A stretch of DNA of 64,000 nt from Thalassospiraceae bacterium LMO-SO8 (GCA_031655335.1 CP134226.1:992001-1056000), one strand, 5' to 3'; shown: positions 38,442 through 48,739, counted from the first letter of the stretch. Program-made: numbers and translations. The notes: generated from the sequence alone by a model not told the origin.

Positions 38442-39680
38442 TTAAATCAGTCCGTCGTCACGCAGCTTGGCGCGGTCTTCGTCGCTCAGTTCCAGAAGCT
38501 CGGCCAGGACCTCGTCCGTGTGCTGGCCCAGGGTCGGCGGTGGGCGGCGGTAGGAAACGGGCGTTTCCGACAGCTTGATGGGGTTGCCCAGAAGCGCCAC
38601 CTTGCCGCCCTTGGCGAGCGGCTGGTCCATTTCGATCTTCATCTCGCGATGCTGGATCTGCGGATCGTTGAAGGTCTGTTCCAGATTATAGACCGGGGCG
38701 GCGGGCACATTGCGCTGTTCCAGGCCCTCGATCCATTCCTGGGTGGTCTTGTTCGGCGTGACCTGTTCCAGCTTGGCGACCAGTTCGTCCCGGTTGACCA
38801 GCCGCTTCGGATTGGTGTCATAACGCGGATCGGTCGCCAGTTCGGGCACGCCCGCGAACTCGCAGAACCGGGAATACTGCCCGTCGTTGCCGGCGGCCAG
38901 ATAGAAATAGCCGTCCTTGGTCGGGAATACCTGATAGGGCACGATGTTGGCGTGCTGGTTGCCGCGCCGCTTGGGCAGGTCGCCCGAGGTGAAATAGTTC
39001 AGCGCCTCGTTGGACGCCCAGGCCACGGTGGTGTCGAGCAGGCCCAGGTCGATGTTCTGGCCCTGGCCCGTCTTGTCGCGGTGGCGGAGTGCGGCCAGGA
39101 TCGCGGTCGAGGCGTACATGCCGCACATGATGTCGGAAATGCCGACGCCGACGCGCACCGGCTCCCCATCCGGGCTGCCGGTCAGGGACATGATCCCGCC
39201 CATGGCCTGGGCCAGGGCGTCGTAGCCGGGCCGCTTGGCGTAGGGCCCCGTCTCGCCGAAGCCGGAAATGTGGCAGTAGACCAGGCCGGGGAACTCGTCC
39301 TTCAGGTCGGCATAGCCGAGGCCGAATTTCTCCAGCCCGCCGACCTTCAGGTTATGCGCCATCACGTCGCAATGCTTCAGAAGCCGCTTGATCAGGGCGA
39401 CGCCCTCGGGCCGGGAGAAATCGACCGTGACCGAGCGCTTGTTGCGGTTGACCGCCAGGTAATAGGCGCTTTCATCCAGGTCCCCGCCGTCTTCGGCCGT
39501 CAGGAACGGCGGCCCCCAGCTGCGCGTGTCGTCACCGACGCCGGGGCGCTCGATCTTGATCACGTCGGCGCCCAGATCGCCCAGCAACTGGGCACAGGTC
39601 GGCCCCGCCAGGATGCGGGTCATGTCGAGGATGCGGATTCCCGCCAAAGGGCCGGCGGGTCGGGTGGTGGTTTCGGTCAT
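38442..39680 (-). CDS. CaiB/BaiF family CoA-transferase
   Basis: 412 residues, class III CoA-transferase. RILDMTRILAGPTCAQLLGDLG is the family N-terminus, and the catalytic Asp is expected in NIDLGLLDTTVAW. The C-terminal part has LGQHTDEVLAEL. It moves CoA between acyl-CoA and a free acid. It is in a two-gene operon with the acyl-CoA dehydrogenase downstream. Confidence 0.92.
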   Translation of the reverse strand: MTETTTRPAGPLAGIRILDMTRILAGPTCAQLLGDLGADVIKIERPGVGDDTRSWGPPFLTAEDGGDLDESAYYLAVNRNKRSVTVDFSRPEGVALIKRLLKHCDVMAHNLKVGGLEKFGLGYADLKDEFPGLVYCHISGFGETGPYAKRPGYDALAQAMGGIMSLTGSPDGEPVRVGVGISDIMCGMYASTAILAALRHRDKTGQGQNIDLGLLDTTVAWASNEALNYFTSGDLPKRRGNQHANIVPYQVFPTKDGYFYLAAGNDGQYSRFCEFAGVPELATDPRYDTNPKRLVNRDELVAKLEQVTPNKTTQEWIEGLEQRNVPAAPVYNLEQTFNDPQIQHREMKIEMDQPLAKGGKVALLGNPIKLSETPVSYRRPPPTLGQHTDEVLAELLELSDEDRAKLRDDGLI

Positions 39681-39786
39681 GGATGTTTCCGTTGGGATGC
39701 GGGCGGGACATGAAGGAGACGCATGCTACACCCCCGATCTGCCCAGGCAAAGACCGCGCGGCCAAAATGAAACGCTAAACCGGCGG

Positions 39787-40641
39787 TTAGCCGGCCGCGG
39801 TCAGGTCCGTGTGGGCCGGCTTGCCCTGAACACCCTTGTACAGGATGCTCTGGCGCAGCTTCATGATGCGCGCGTATTCGGCCAACGCCGCTTCGTCCAT
39901 GTCCGCGTCGGGCGGGGTTTCATGGATGAAGTTGCCGTGGGTGTCGGTGCCGCGGACCAGCCAGGCGCAGTCCTTGTCGGCGTTGATCTGCGACACGTCG
40001 GGACGGATGTAGCGGATGGCGAAGCCGATGCGCCGGTCGTCCGTGACATTGGGCGTGGAGGCATGGGCAATCAGCACGTGATGCAGCGAAACCTCGCCGG
40101 GGTTGAGCGGCATGTAGGCCGCCTCGTCCTCGTTGACCTCGACCGCCAGTTCCTGGCCGCGGGTCAGAAGGTTGTTCTTGTCCAGGGTGTCGCGGTGGTC
40201 GACCTGGTTCCATTTGTGGCTGCCGGGCAGGACCTTCATGCAGCCCGCTTCCACGGTCGCCGGCGACAGCGCGACCCAGGCGGTCAGCACATCGGGCTTG
40301 GACAGGCCCCAATAGGTCGCGTCCTGATGCCAGGACACGAAACCCGGGTCGTGCGCGTCCTTGACGAACAGCGAGCAGCCCCAGGCCAGGATATCCGGGC
40401 CGAGCACGTCCTCGACCGCGTCGAGAATTTTCGGATGGGACACCAGTTCCGCCGCCCAGGTCTGCAACAGGTAGAGCTTCTGTCCCTTGGACAGTTCGTA
40501 CCAGCCGCCCTGAGCCGTCTCGTAGGCTTCGAAGCGGCGGCGGTAGGACAGCGCCTCGTCCGCCGACATGATCGGCACCGGCGCGACGTAGCCGTCCTCG
40601 CGGAATTGAGTGACCTGTTGTTCCGACAACAGTTTCGGCAT
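39787..40641 (-). CDS. phytanoyl-CoA dioxygenase (PhyH) family protein
   Basis: 284 residues. The iron-binding HxD is in SWHQDATYWGL and the distal His in LIAHASTPNVTDDRR, with an Arg that would hold 2-oxoglutarate. GGGAGGACTCC precedes the start. Family members hydroxylate fatty acyl groups, ectoine or natural products. The substrate here is undetermined. Transcribed alone, divergent from nothing close. Confidence 0.88.
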   Translation of the reverse strand: MPKLLSEQQVTQFREDGYVAPVPIMSADEALSYRRRFEAYETAQGGWYELSKGQKLYLLQTWAAELVSHPKILDAVEDVLGPDILAWGCSLFVKDAHDPGFVSWHQDATYWGLSKPDVLTAWVALSPATVEAGCMKVLPGSHKWNQVDHRDTLDKNNLLTRGQELAVEVNEDEAAYMPLNPGEVSLHHVLIAHASTPNVTDDRRIGFAIRYIRPDVSQINADKDCAWLVRGTDTHGNFIHETPPDADMDEAALAEYARIMKLRQSILYKGVQGKPAHTDLTAAG

Positions 40642-40823
40642 GGAGTCCTCCCAAGGATCGTGCGGATGTTCCGGTTTTTCGGAATTCTACGCGGGCCAGC
40701 CTGTTTCGACCAGTCCCAGCCCATGATTGGGCCCCAACCGCGCCTGTGCCGCAAGCGAGATTTGCTTAACGCCTGCCCAAGGAATCCTAATGCAAGGGCG
40801 GCGGCGAATCAGGTGTCAGCGGA

Positions 40824-43800
40824 TCAGGTGACGTTGAAGTCGCTGTCGTCGAGCGCGGCGCCATCGGTATCCGTCAGTTCGATTTCCATGTCGACCTGGG
40901 CATCCCCGTCGGCATCGATTTCCAGGATCTTGGTCTGATCGTTGAACCGCGCCTGGGTGTTGCCGCCGCCGTCGAAGCCGTGGGTTTCGTCGCCCAGGAA
41001 GGCGAACACGCCGGTCACGAAGCCCGAAAAATCGAGAATATCGACGGAATTCCCGGCACCGCCGGCGTCGAAGTCCTCGATCACGTCGCGCAGGGCCGCC
41101 CCGGTGCCCGATTCATCCGCCGAGCGGTAGATGAACACGTCCCGCCCCTCGCCGCCGATCAGGATGTCCTGGCCCAGGCCGCCGGTGATCGTGTCGTCGC
41201 CGTCGCCCGTTTCCACGATGTCGTCGCCGTCGCCCGCGTCGATCACGTTGTCGCCGCCATAGGCCCAGATGTCGTCGTTGCCGGCGCCGCCGAACACGAT
41301 GGCGCCGCCGTCGTCCAGGGTCACGAAATCGTCGCCGTCACCGGCGTCGATGTAATTTTCGCCGTACCCGGTTTCGATGTCGTCGTCCCCGGCGCCGCCG
41401 TAAATTTCGTTGTCGCCGTTACCGACGATGATGATGTCGTTGCCATCGCCGCCGTCGATGTAATTGTCGCCGTCGCCGGCATCCAGATCGTCGTTGCCGG
41501 CGCCGCCGAAGATGCGGTTGTCGCCGTCATCGACGATGACAAGATCGTCGCCGTCGTCACCATGGATCGTGTTCTCGCCGTTCAGCCCGTCGATCAGGTC
41601 GTTACCGGCCCCGCCATGGATCACGTTGTCGCCGTCGCCGATCAGAATCTCATCGTCGCCGTCGCCGCCCTCGACGTAATTGTCGCCGTCGCCCAGGTCG
41701 ACCACGTCGTTGCCGATCCCCGCGAACACGCGGTTGTCGCCGTCGCCGGCGGAAAGATCGTCATTGCCGGCGCCGCCGATCAGCTCGTTGTCGCCGTTTC
41801 CGAATTCCCCGGCTTCGACAACGTCGTCGCCGTCACCGCCGTCGACGTAATTGTCGCCGTCGCCCAGGAATATCTCGTCGTTGCCGGCCCCGGCCAGCAC
41901 CGTGTTCGCGCCGTTGCCGCCGCGCAGGATGTCGTCGCCGTCACCGCCGTCGAGGAAATTGTCCCCGGCGCCGCCGATCAATTCGTCATTGCCGCCGAGC
42001 CCGTAGATCGTGTCGTCGCCGCCAAGCCCGTCGATGGCGTCGTCGACCGACGACCCGATCAGCAGATCGCCGCCCTGGGTCGCCGTGTCGGGCACGTCCT
42101 CGACCGTGACGACGAAGGTTTCCGTGCGGCTGAGGCCGCCCGCGTCGGTCGCCGTGACCTCGACGGAAACCGAAGGCGTCGTCTCGAAGTCGAGCGTGAC
42201 GCCGTCCTTCAGCTTCAGTTGCCCGGCGACGATTTCGAACCGCGCGTCACTGACCGCAAGCGTATGACTGTCGCCGGCGTCGGGGTCGGTCACGCTGAGC
42301 GTCCCGACGACCCAACCCGGCTCGTTCTCGCGTACGGGTGAGGCGTCGAGCGCGATATCCGACGGCGCCTGATTGGCGTCCGGCAGGGTCAGAACGAAGG
42401 CCGCGGTGACGGCGGCACTGGCGCCGTTGGACTGTTCCGTGGCGGTCGCCGTGACCTGGACCGTGACGTCGCCGGAAACGCCCGTGGGCGGGGTCAGCAT
42501 CAGCCCGGCAAGGTCGCCAGGGGCCAGGGTGAAGGTGCCGTTGGCGTTCGCCGTGCCCGCCGACAGCAGGCTTCCGGCCGGCAAGCCGGACAGGGTCAGG
42601 CTGAGAACTTCCGAACCGTCCGTGTCGGTCAAGGCGGCGGCGATGTCGAGCGCCAGGGGCTGGCCCGCCTGACCGGACACGCCCTGAACCGTCAGGACCG
42701 GCTGATCGGCGGAGGCCTCTATCTCGAAGGTGACGGTGGCGGTGGACTGGGCGCCCGAACCGTCAACGACGGTATAGGTGAACCCGGCCGGGCCGGAATG
42801 GTTCGCGGCGGGCGTGAACACCACGTCGCCGTTCGCGTTCAGGGCGACCGTGCCGCCCTGGGGGTTGCCGAGGGCGGCGATGGTCAGCACGTCGTTGGCG
42901 TCCGCGTCCGTGTCGTTGGCAAGAAGATCGCCCGCGGAAATCACCAGGGCCGTATCCTCGACCCCGTTCGCGATCACGTCGGCGGCGGCCACGGGACCAT
43001 CGTTGGTGCCGGTGATGGTGAGGGTGACCAGGCCTTCGTCCGAATCGCCGTCCGCGTCGGTGACGCGATAGGTGAAGGTCTGCGTCGCCGTTTCGCCGGC
43101 GCCCAGGTGATTGAACGCCTGGCCCGGATCATAGGTGAAGGTGCCGTCGGCATTGAAGGTCAGATCGCCCTGAGCCGGGCCGCTGACCAGCGCGACCGAG
43201 GCCACCAGATCTGGCACCAGATCGTTCGCCAGGACAGAGCCGGACACGGCGGCATCCTCGCCCGCCGTCACGAAAACGTCGTCGTTCGCCGTCACGCCCT
43301 GGTCGGCGGGATCGATCTCGACCCCGTCGACGACGATTTTCAGGTTCTCGAATTCCTTGGCCTTCAGGCCGAAGGCGGAGAACGTGAACCATTTGCCGTC
43401 GGCTTCGCCCCGGCGGCCCGTGTGATCGTCGATGAAGTCCAGATAATCGCGGACGTCCTGCTGCACGTCGGCGCGCAGCCATTCGGCCTGGGTCAGGTCC
43501 AGGCGCAAGGTATCCACGCCCTTACCGCCTTCGTAGGTGTCGCGGCTGCCGGCGTTGTCGCCCATCACGTAGACGGCGGTGTCGTCGCCCTTGCCGCCTT
43601 TGACATGATCGCTGCCCGCACCGCCGGACAGGATGTCGTCACCCTTGTCGCCGTCGATGAAGTCCCGGCCGCTGCCGCCATTGATGACGTCGTCGCCGCT
43701 GCCGCCGTGCAGGTGGTCGTCGCCGCTGCCGCCGTCGACCACGTCGTCGCCGCTGCCGGCATGAACCAGATCCCGGCCGTCGCCGCCGTCGATGTCGTCG

Positions 43801-44165
43801 TCGCCGCTGCCGCCGTCGATATGGTCGTTGCCGGTGCCGCCGGACAGCACGTCATTGCCGCTGCCGCCGTCGACATGGTCGTTGCCCGACCCGCCGGACA
43901 CGGTGTCGTCGCCGTGGTCGCCGTGGACATGGTCGTTTCCAGACCCGCCCTCGATCACGTCGTCGCCGTTGCCGCCATAAATCCTGTCGTCGCCGCCGGC
44001 GCCGTCGAGCGTATCGTCCCCGCCGCGGCCCACAATTTTGTCGCGGCCGTTGCCGCCGACGATCACGTCATCGCCGTTGCCGCCGTATGGCGGTTGCGGC
44101 GGCGCGGGCGGGGCCGGCGGGGAGAATTTCGCGATAAGGGCAGCGAACAATTTGAAAAGAAACAT
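40824..44165 (-). CDS. large RTX/cadherin-like secreted calcium-binding protein
   Basis: 1113 residues, no Sec signal. A short hydrophobic start and a Pro-rich hinge (PPAPPAPPQPPYGG) are followed by an N-terminal RTX block (about 30-200, GGSGNDHVDGGSGND units). Then come a spacer, several VCBS/cadherin-like domains (about 290-690, DADGDSDEGLVTLTITGTNDG, DANQAPSDIALDASPV), and a second RTX block (about 700-1010). The C-terminal ~100 residues end in a probable type I secretion signal. The second RTX block uses an 18-residue alternation of the type GGAGNDDLDA-GDGDNYID. It is likely exported through a type I system not in this window and folds with calcium outside. Surface adhesin or matrix protein is the usual role. 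Confidence 0.9.
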   Translation of the reverse strand: MFLFKLFAALIAKFSPPAPPAPPQPPYGGNGDDVIVGGNGRDKIVGRGGDDTLDGAGGDDRIYGGNGDDVIEGGSGNDHVHGDHGDDTVSGGSGNDHVDGGSGNDVLSGGTGNDHIDGGSGDDDIDGGDGRDLVHAGSGDDVVDGGSGDDHLHGGSGDDVINGGSGRDFIDGDKGDDILSGGAGSDHVKGGKGDDTAVYVMGDNAGSRDTYEGGKGVDTLRLDLTQAEWLRADVQQDVRDYLDFIDDHTGRRGEADGKWFTFSAFGLKAKEFENLKIVVDGVEIDPADQGVTANDDVFVTAGEDAAVSGSVLANDLVPDLVASVALVSGPAQGDLTFNADGTFTYDPGQAFNHLGAGETATQTFTYRVTDADGDSDEGLVTLTITGTNDGPVAAADVIANGVEDTALVISAGDLLANDTDADANDVLTIAALGNPQGGTVALNANGDVVFTPAANHSGPAGFTYTVVDGSGAQSTATVTFEIEASADQPVLTVQGVSGQAGQPLALDIAAALTDTDGSEVLSLTLSGLPAGSLLSAGTANANGTFTLAPGDLAGLMLTPPTGVSGDVTVQVTATATEQSNGASAAVTAAFVLTLPDANQAPSDIALDASPVRENEPGWVVGTLSVTDPDAGDSHTLAVSDARFEIVAGQLKLKDGVTLDFETTPSVSVEVTATDAGGLSRTETFVVTVEDVPDTATQGGDLLIGSSVDDAIDGLGGDDTIYGLGGNDELIGGAGDNFLDGGDGDDILRGGNGANTVLAGAGNDEIFLGDGDNYVDGGDGDDVVEAGEFGNGDNELIGGAGNDDLSAGDGDNRVFAGIGNDVVDLGDGDNYVEGGDGDDEILIGDGDNVIHGGAGNDLIDGLNGENTIHGDDGDDLVIVDDGDNRIFGGAGNDDLDAGDGDNYIDGGDGNDIIIVGNGDNEIYGGAGDDDIETGYGENYIDAGDGDDFVTLDDGGAIVFGGAGNDDIWAYGGDNVIDAGDGDDIVETGDGDDTITGGLGQDILIGGEGRDVFIYRSADESGTGAALRDVIEDFDAGGAGNSVDILDFSGFVTGVFAFLGDETHGFDGGGNTQARFNDQTKILEIDADGDAQVDMEIELTDTDGAALDDSDFNVT

Positions 44166-44344
44166 GGGTGTGCTCGATTCCAGTCGTCATGCGGGGACGC
44201 GCCCGGCGCGAATGCGCCGCCGCCATGGTAGAAATTCGATTTTCCCTCAAGGCACCCTTAGTGGGCACTCGGCATGAATTGGCGCGGATACTAGCAGCCG
44301 ACCCTGACAGCAAGTTGACTGGTATGAAAATCGGCCAAATACCG

Positions 44345-44374
44345 AAAAGCCCCCGGGTGGGGAACCCGGGGGCC
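44345..44374 (-). terminator. rho-independent terminator
   Basis: A perfect 10-base-pair stem (44349-44358 with 44364-44373) is followed on the minus strand by CTTTTCGG. It separates the small peptide gene at 44500-44607 from the RTX gene. Confidence 0.8.
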
Positions 44375-44406
44375 TTAAGCGGAGTGACCTCATCGGTCGT
44401 TGGGGT

Positions 44407-44461
44407 GAGGCCCGGCGGCTGGGGGGAAGGTTGGGGAGTTGGGGAGTGGCCGCCGGGCCTC
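44407..44461. repeat. 13-base-pair inverted repeat with G-rich loop
   Basis: 44407-44419 pairs perfectly with 44449-44461. The 29-base loop on the plus strand carries runs of six, two, four and four G separated by short linkers. It follows the stop of the 35-residue peptide gene. There is no T-run on the minus strand. Confidence 0.6.
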
Positions 44462-44499
44462 TTTCTGCGGGGTATTAGGGCAAACGTAATGGGAAAGGC

Positions 44500-44607
44500 T
44501 CAGCCAAAAGCGGCAGAGGCAATGACGGCGGTCGCGACCGTGATGCCGATGACTATGCCGGTCACGGTCAGTGATGTCGCTTTTGCTGAAGCGTGAATGC
44601 GCTGCAT
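44500..44607 (-). CDS. 35-residue hydrophobic membrane peptide
   Basis: A short gene with a strong ribosome binding site (AAGGAGG seven bases before ATG). The product starts MQRIHASAKATS and continues as one membrane-spanning helix rich in Val, Ile, Thr and Ala, ending ASAAFG. There is no Cys and only one to three charged residues, all at the N-terminus. A hairpin lies in the 5' region and a strong terminator follows, so it looks like a complete single-gene unit. No family is recognised. A small membrane regulator, a toxin of a type I system or a signalling peptide are all possible. Confidence 0.6.
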   Translation of the reverse strand: MQRIHASAKATSLTVTGIVIGITVATAVIASAAFG

Positions 44608-44637
44608 CGTCGCACCTCCTTCTTGAGGTTTGCAGGC

Positions 44638-44657
44638 ATGGCAACTTCTCTTGCCAT
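44638..44657 (-). promoter_or_regulatory. hairpin in the 5' region of the small peptide gene
   Basis: ATGGCAA (44638-44644) and TTGCCAT (44651-44657) form a perfect seven-base-pair hairpin with a six-base loop, 31 bases before the start codon. TTGACT, a good -35 sequence, lies at 44674-44679 on the minus strand; a -10 at normal distance is weak. Confidence 0.4.
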
Positions 44658-44820
44658 AGCCTCCTGCACTTAAAGTCAAGTCGTCCCAAGGCCAACATTA
44701 GGGAGGAGTCATTAACGATTTCTGAATCAAACTTAATTTTCTTTAAGCCTAAAAACGCCTAGTCTGGCGCCCAACGAAACGCAAAAACGTCCAAGAAACG
44801 AGACCCAAGGGAGTTCAGAA

Positions 44821-45926
<1,106 letters not shown>

Positions 45927-45930
<4 letters not shown>

Positions 45931-46559
45931 CGCGCCACCTGATCGCGGCCGGCTGTCTGGCCGGCTGTCTCGCCGTCGGCCTGATGGCGGGCCCGGCCGC
46001 CGATGCGGATGCCGGCGCCACGGCCGAGGGGCCGAAGCAGCTTGCCTATGGCCTGCATTTCATGAAGGCCAAGGATTACCCTCGCGCCATCGTGCATTTG
46101 ACGGAGGCGATCCAGGCGCACGCGCTGGAACCCGAGCGGCTGTCCGATGCCTATTACTTCCGCGGACGCGCCCTGGTCCGGACCCAGCGCCCTGACCTCG
46201 CCCTCGCCGATTTCACGCAGGCGGTCGCCTTTTGGCCGAAAAACGTCAAGGCGCTGCGCGTGCGCTGCCGTGCCTTGACCCTGAAAGGCGAGCTGCCCGA
46301 TGCCCTGGCCGACTGCGACCGGGCGGTCGAACTCGCGCCCGAGGACTGGCGCGGCTGGTTCACCCGCGGCCTGCTGCGTGAGGCGCGCAGCGAACGCAAT
46401 CTGGCACTGATCGATTTCACGGCGTCGCAGGCCCGCATGCCCAAGGGGCTTGAAACCTTTCCCACCATCGCCCGCCAGTTGAAGGCCTACGGTCTTCTGA
46501 CGGACGGCACGGACACCAAGGACGGCGCGCCGCCCCTGCCGGTCTGGCAGGAGGAATGA
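45927..46559 (+). CDS. exported TPR protein in the formaldehyde cluster
   Basis: 210 residues if translation starts at TTG 45927, whose bases overlap the adhC stop (TTGA). This start gives a signal peptide ([19 protein letters not shown]), while the next ATG at 45984 would remove most of it. About three tetratricopeptide repeats follow ([57 protein letters not shown]). It is a periplasmic protein-binding scaffold. Translational coupling to adhC suggests a linked role, but none is known. Confidence 0.7.
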
Positions 46560-46684
46560 TCGCCGACCGCCGGGCGAAACCACCCGCCAACGGCGTCAAT
46601 CCATGGCTTTCCTTGCGTCCCGGATTCCGCTACACCGCTGGCAATCGATTCCCCGACCAATCCGACGAACGGAAGAAACCGAAA

Positions 46685-47152
46685 ATGGACGCGCTCTACT
46701 TCGAGGATTTCATGCCCGGCCGCAGGTTTCGGACCCGCGGCATGACCCTGACCGAGGCCCAGATCATGGAATTCGCCTGGCAGTGGGATCCCCAGCCTTT
46801 CCATATCGACGCCGAGGCCGCCCGCGCGAGCCAGTTCGGCGGCATCATCGGCTCCGGCTTTCAGACCCTGCTGGTCGCCTTCCGCCTGTGGTTCCAGGAG
46901 AACATCATGAACGAATGTTCCATGGGCTCGCCGGGGCTGGATGAAATCCGCTGGCTGTTGCCGGTGCGCCCGGGCGACACGCTGCATGTCGAGGCCGAGG
47001 TGATGGAATCCCGCGCCTCCGATTCGAAACCCGACCGCGGCTACACCAAGATCAAATACGCCGTCGTCACCCAAACGGGTGACACGGTGATGACCTATGT
47101 CGCCAACCACATCTTCGCCCGCCACCCGGCCGGTGACGATCGGCGCATCTGA
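46685..47152 (+). CDS. MaoC-like hot-dog fold dehydratase
   Basis: 155 residues. The hydratase motif appears as DPQPFHIDAEAARASQFGGIIGSGF, with the catalytic Asp/His arrangement of (R)-enoyl-CoA hydratases. The start at 46685 (GGAAG upstream) begins a normal family N-terminus. The frame is open to 46556, overlapping the TPR stop. It may act on enoyl-CoA or a related thioester. Its presence between adhC and fghA is unexplained. Confidence 0.85.
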   Translation: MDALYFEDFMPGRRFRTRGMTLTEAQIMEFAWQWDPQPFHIDAEAARASQFGGIIGSGFQTLLVAFRLWFQENIMNECSMGSPGLDEIRWLLPVRPGDTLHVEAEVMESRASDSKPDRGYTKIKYAVVTQTGDTVMTYVANHIFARHPAGDDRRI

Positions 47153-47213
47153 TGTTTCCCTTGCACCGACACGGCGTTTGAATTTTTCCCCACAGCAAGC
47201 CATCATCCGGACC

Positions 47214-48068
47214 ATGGAAAAGATATCTGAAAACAAGTCCTTCGGCGGGTTGCAAACGGTCTGGGAACACCGGTCCGACATCTGCGCCTGTCCCATGCGG
47301 TTCGCGGTCTACACGCCGCCGGCCGTGATCGAGGGCACCGCGGCGGGCCCCGTGCCCGTGTTGTGGTGGTTGTCGGGCCTGACCTGCACGGAAGAGAACT
47401 TCACGGTCAAATCCGGATTCCAGAAGCACGCCGCCGAACACGGCCTGATGGTCGTCGCCCCCGACACCAGCCCGCGCGGCACCGACCTGCCCGGCGAGCA
47501 TGACGATTACGACTTCGGATCCGGCGCCGGGTTCTACGTGAACGCCACCCGCGATCCGTGGTCCCGGCACTACAACATGTACAGCTACATCACCGAGGAA
47601 CTGCCCGACGTGGTGTTCAACGGCATCGGCGGCGGCAACCGCGACCGCCAGGGTATTTTCGGCCATTCCATGGGCGGCCACGGGGCGCTGGTCATGGCAC
47701 TGCGCGAACGGCGGACCTATACGTCGCTGTCGGCCTTCGCGCCGATCGTGGCGCCGGCCAGCGTGCCCTGGGGCGAGAAGGCCTTTTCCGGCTATCTGGG
47801 CGACGACAAGGAGCGGTGGCAGGAATACGACGCGACCGAACTGGTCAAATCCGGCCATTTCTTCGCCGGCGACATCCTGATCGACCAGGGCACCGACGAT
47901 CCGTTCCTGGACGTCCAGTTGAAGCCGCGGTTGTTCGCCGACGCCTGCGCCGCCGTGGACCAGCCCTGCACGCTGCGCCTGCAGGACGGCTACGACCATT
48001 CCTACTTCTTCATCGCGACCTTCATGGCCGACCACATCGCTCATCACGCCAAGGCGTTGAACAAATAG
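47214..48068 (+). CDS. fghA: S-formylglutathione hydrolase
   Basis: 284 residues, esterase D type alpha/beta hydrolase. It has SGLTCTEENF, the nucleophile elbow GHSMGGHGA (Ser), the Asp region DQGTDDPFLD, and the His in YDHSYFFIATF. It cleaves S-formylglutathione to formate and glutathione, completing formaldehyde oxidation begun by adhC. The start at 47214 matches the family (NKSFGGLQTVWEH); the frame extends upstream without support. Confidence 0.95.
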   Translation: MEKISENKSFGGLQTVWEHRSDICACPMRFAVYTPPAVIEGTAAGPVPVLWWLSGLTCTEENFTVKSGFQKHAAEHGLMVVAPDTSPRGTDLPGEHDDYDFGSGAGFYVNATRDPWSRHYNMYSYITEELPDVVFNGIGGGNRDRQGIFGHSMGGHGALVMALRERRTYTSLSAFAPIVAPASVPWGEKAFSGYLGDDKERWQEYDATELVKSGHFFAGDILIDQGTDDPFLDVQLKPRLFADACAAVDQPCTLRLQDGYDHSYFFIATFMADHIAHHAKALNK

Positions 48069-48118
48069 CCACCCGCCCGGCGCGGCAGGTCGCCGGACCC
48101 GAATTCAGAAAAGAAGAA

Positions 48119-48143
48119 GGCCGGCCCAAAGGGACCGGCCCGA
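48119..48143 (+). terminator. probable terminator of the formaldehyde cluster
   Basis: GGCCGG and CCGGCC arms flank a short partly paired centre about 50 bases after fghA. The following T-run is short (CGAGTTTC), so efficiency is uncertain. Confidence 0.4.
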
Positions 48144-48293
48144 GTTTCAGGGAGGAGGGAAGCCGGTAGACCGGACGGTGGGCCCGGTCACGGGCCATGG
48201 CTTCTCGTGGACGGTACGGAGATTTTCTCTCGGCACCTAAGCTGTTGTCCCAGCAGCGAAATCCACAAGCGCCACAATCAAAAATTATCATTC

Positions 48294-48340
48294 TTGTATA
48301 CAAAAACAAGATGACCTTAAGTCATATGACCATAGGTCAT
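48294..48340. promoter_or_regulatory. cluster of three adjacent palindromes
   Basis: TTGTATACAA (48294-48303), ATGACCTTAAGTCAT (48311-48325) and ATGACCATAGGTCAT (48326-48340) follow each other. The last two are abutting 15-base palindromes with ATGAC/GTCAT arms. A further ATAGGTCAT occurs at 48541-48549 on the other side of the tRNA. The 48144-48423 stretch holds no supported gene. Confidence 0.55.
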
Positions 48341-48423
48341 AGGCCGGCATCGGCGCGAAACACCGCTTTGTCTCGGCGGCGGCGGCGGAATTCGGTCTGA
48401 AAGCAGGGATTTCCCGGAAGAAT

Positions 48424-48497
48424 TGGAGCGGGTGAAGGGAATCGAACCCTCGTCACTTGCTTGGGAAGCAAAAGCTCTACCATTGAGCTACACCCGC
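48424..48497 (-). tRNA. tRNA-Gly (anticodon CCC)
   Basis: A 74-base cloverleaf including an encoded CCA end. The acceptor GCGGGTG pairs with CACCCGC, the D arm reads GCTCAATGGTAGAGC, the anticodon loop is TTCCCAA and the T arm has GGTTCGATTCC. Confidence 0.95.
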
Positions 48498-48739
48498 ATC
48501 CGGCCACGCGGCCATTGCGTATTGATGCTAGGCGAAGTCTATAGGTCATTGCCTTGTTGGACGCAAGCGGGCCCGAACGCCTTCGATTCAAGGCCGCACA
48601 CACGGCGCGCTCACAAAAATGTTTGTGGCCGGGAGCACAGCGGTTCGGTTACAGCTTTTCATTGCCTATGTTTGAAAAACCGTCCCGGACCCACGTCCGC
48701 CGGACCATTGCGGCCCCCGAGGCCGTCAGGAAAATCACC

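Noticed and set aside
40980-42341. Long plus-strand frame of about 450 codons opposite the RTX gene
   Set aside because: It is an artefact of the Gly/Asp-rich repeats read in antisense; the minus-strand protein has clear RTX and cadherin motifs.
48022-48309. 95-codon minus-strand frame beginning with a Cys-rich stretch beside the palindrome cluster
   Set aside because: No ribosome binding site, it runs antisense into fghA, and its composition changes along its length.
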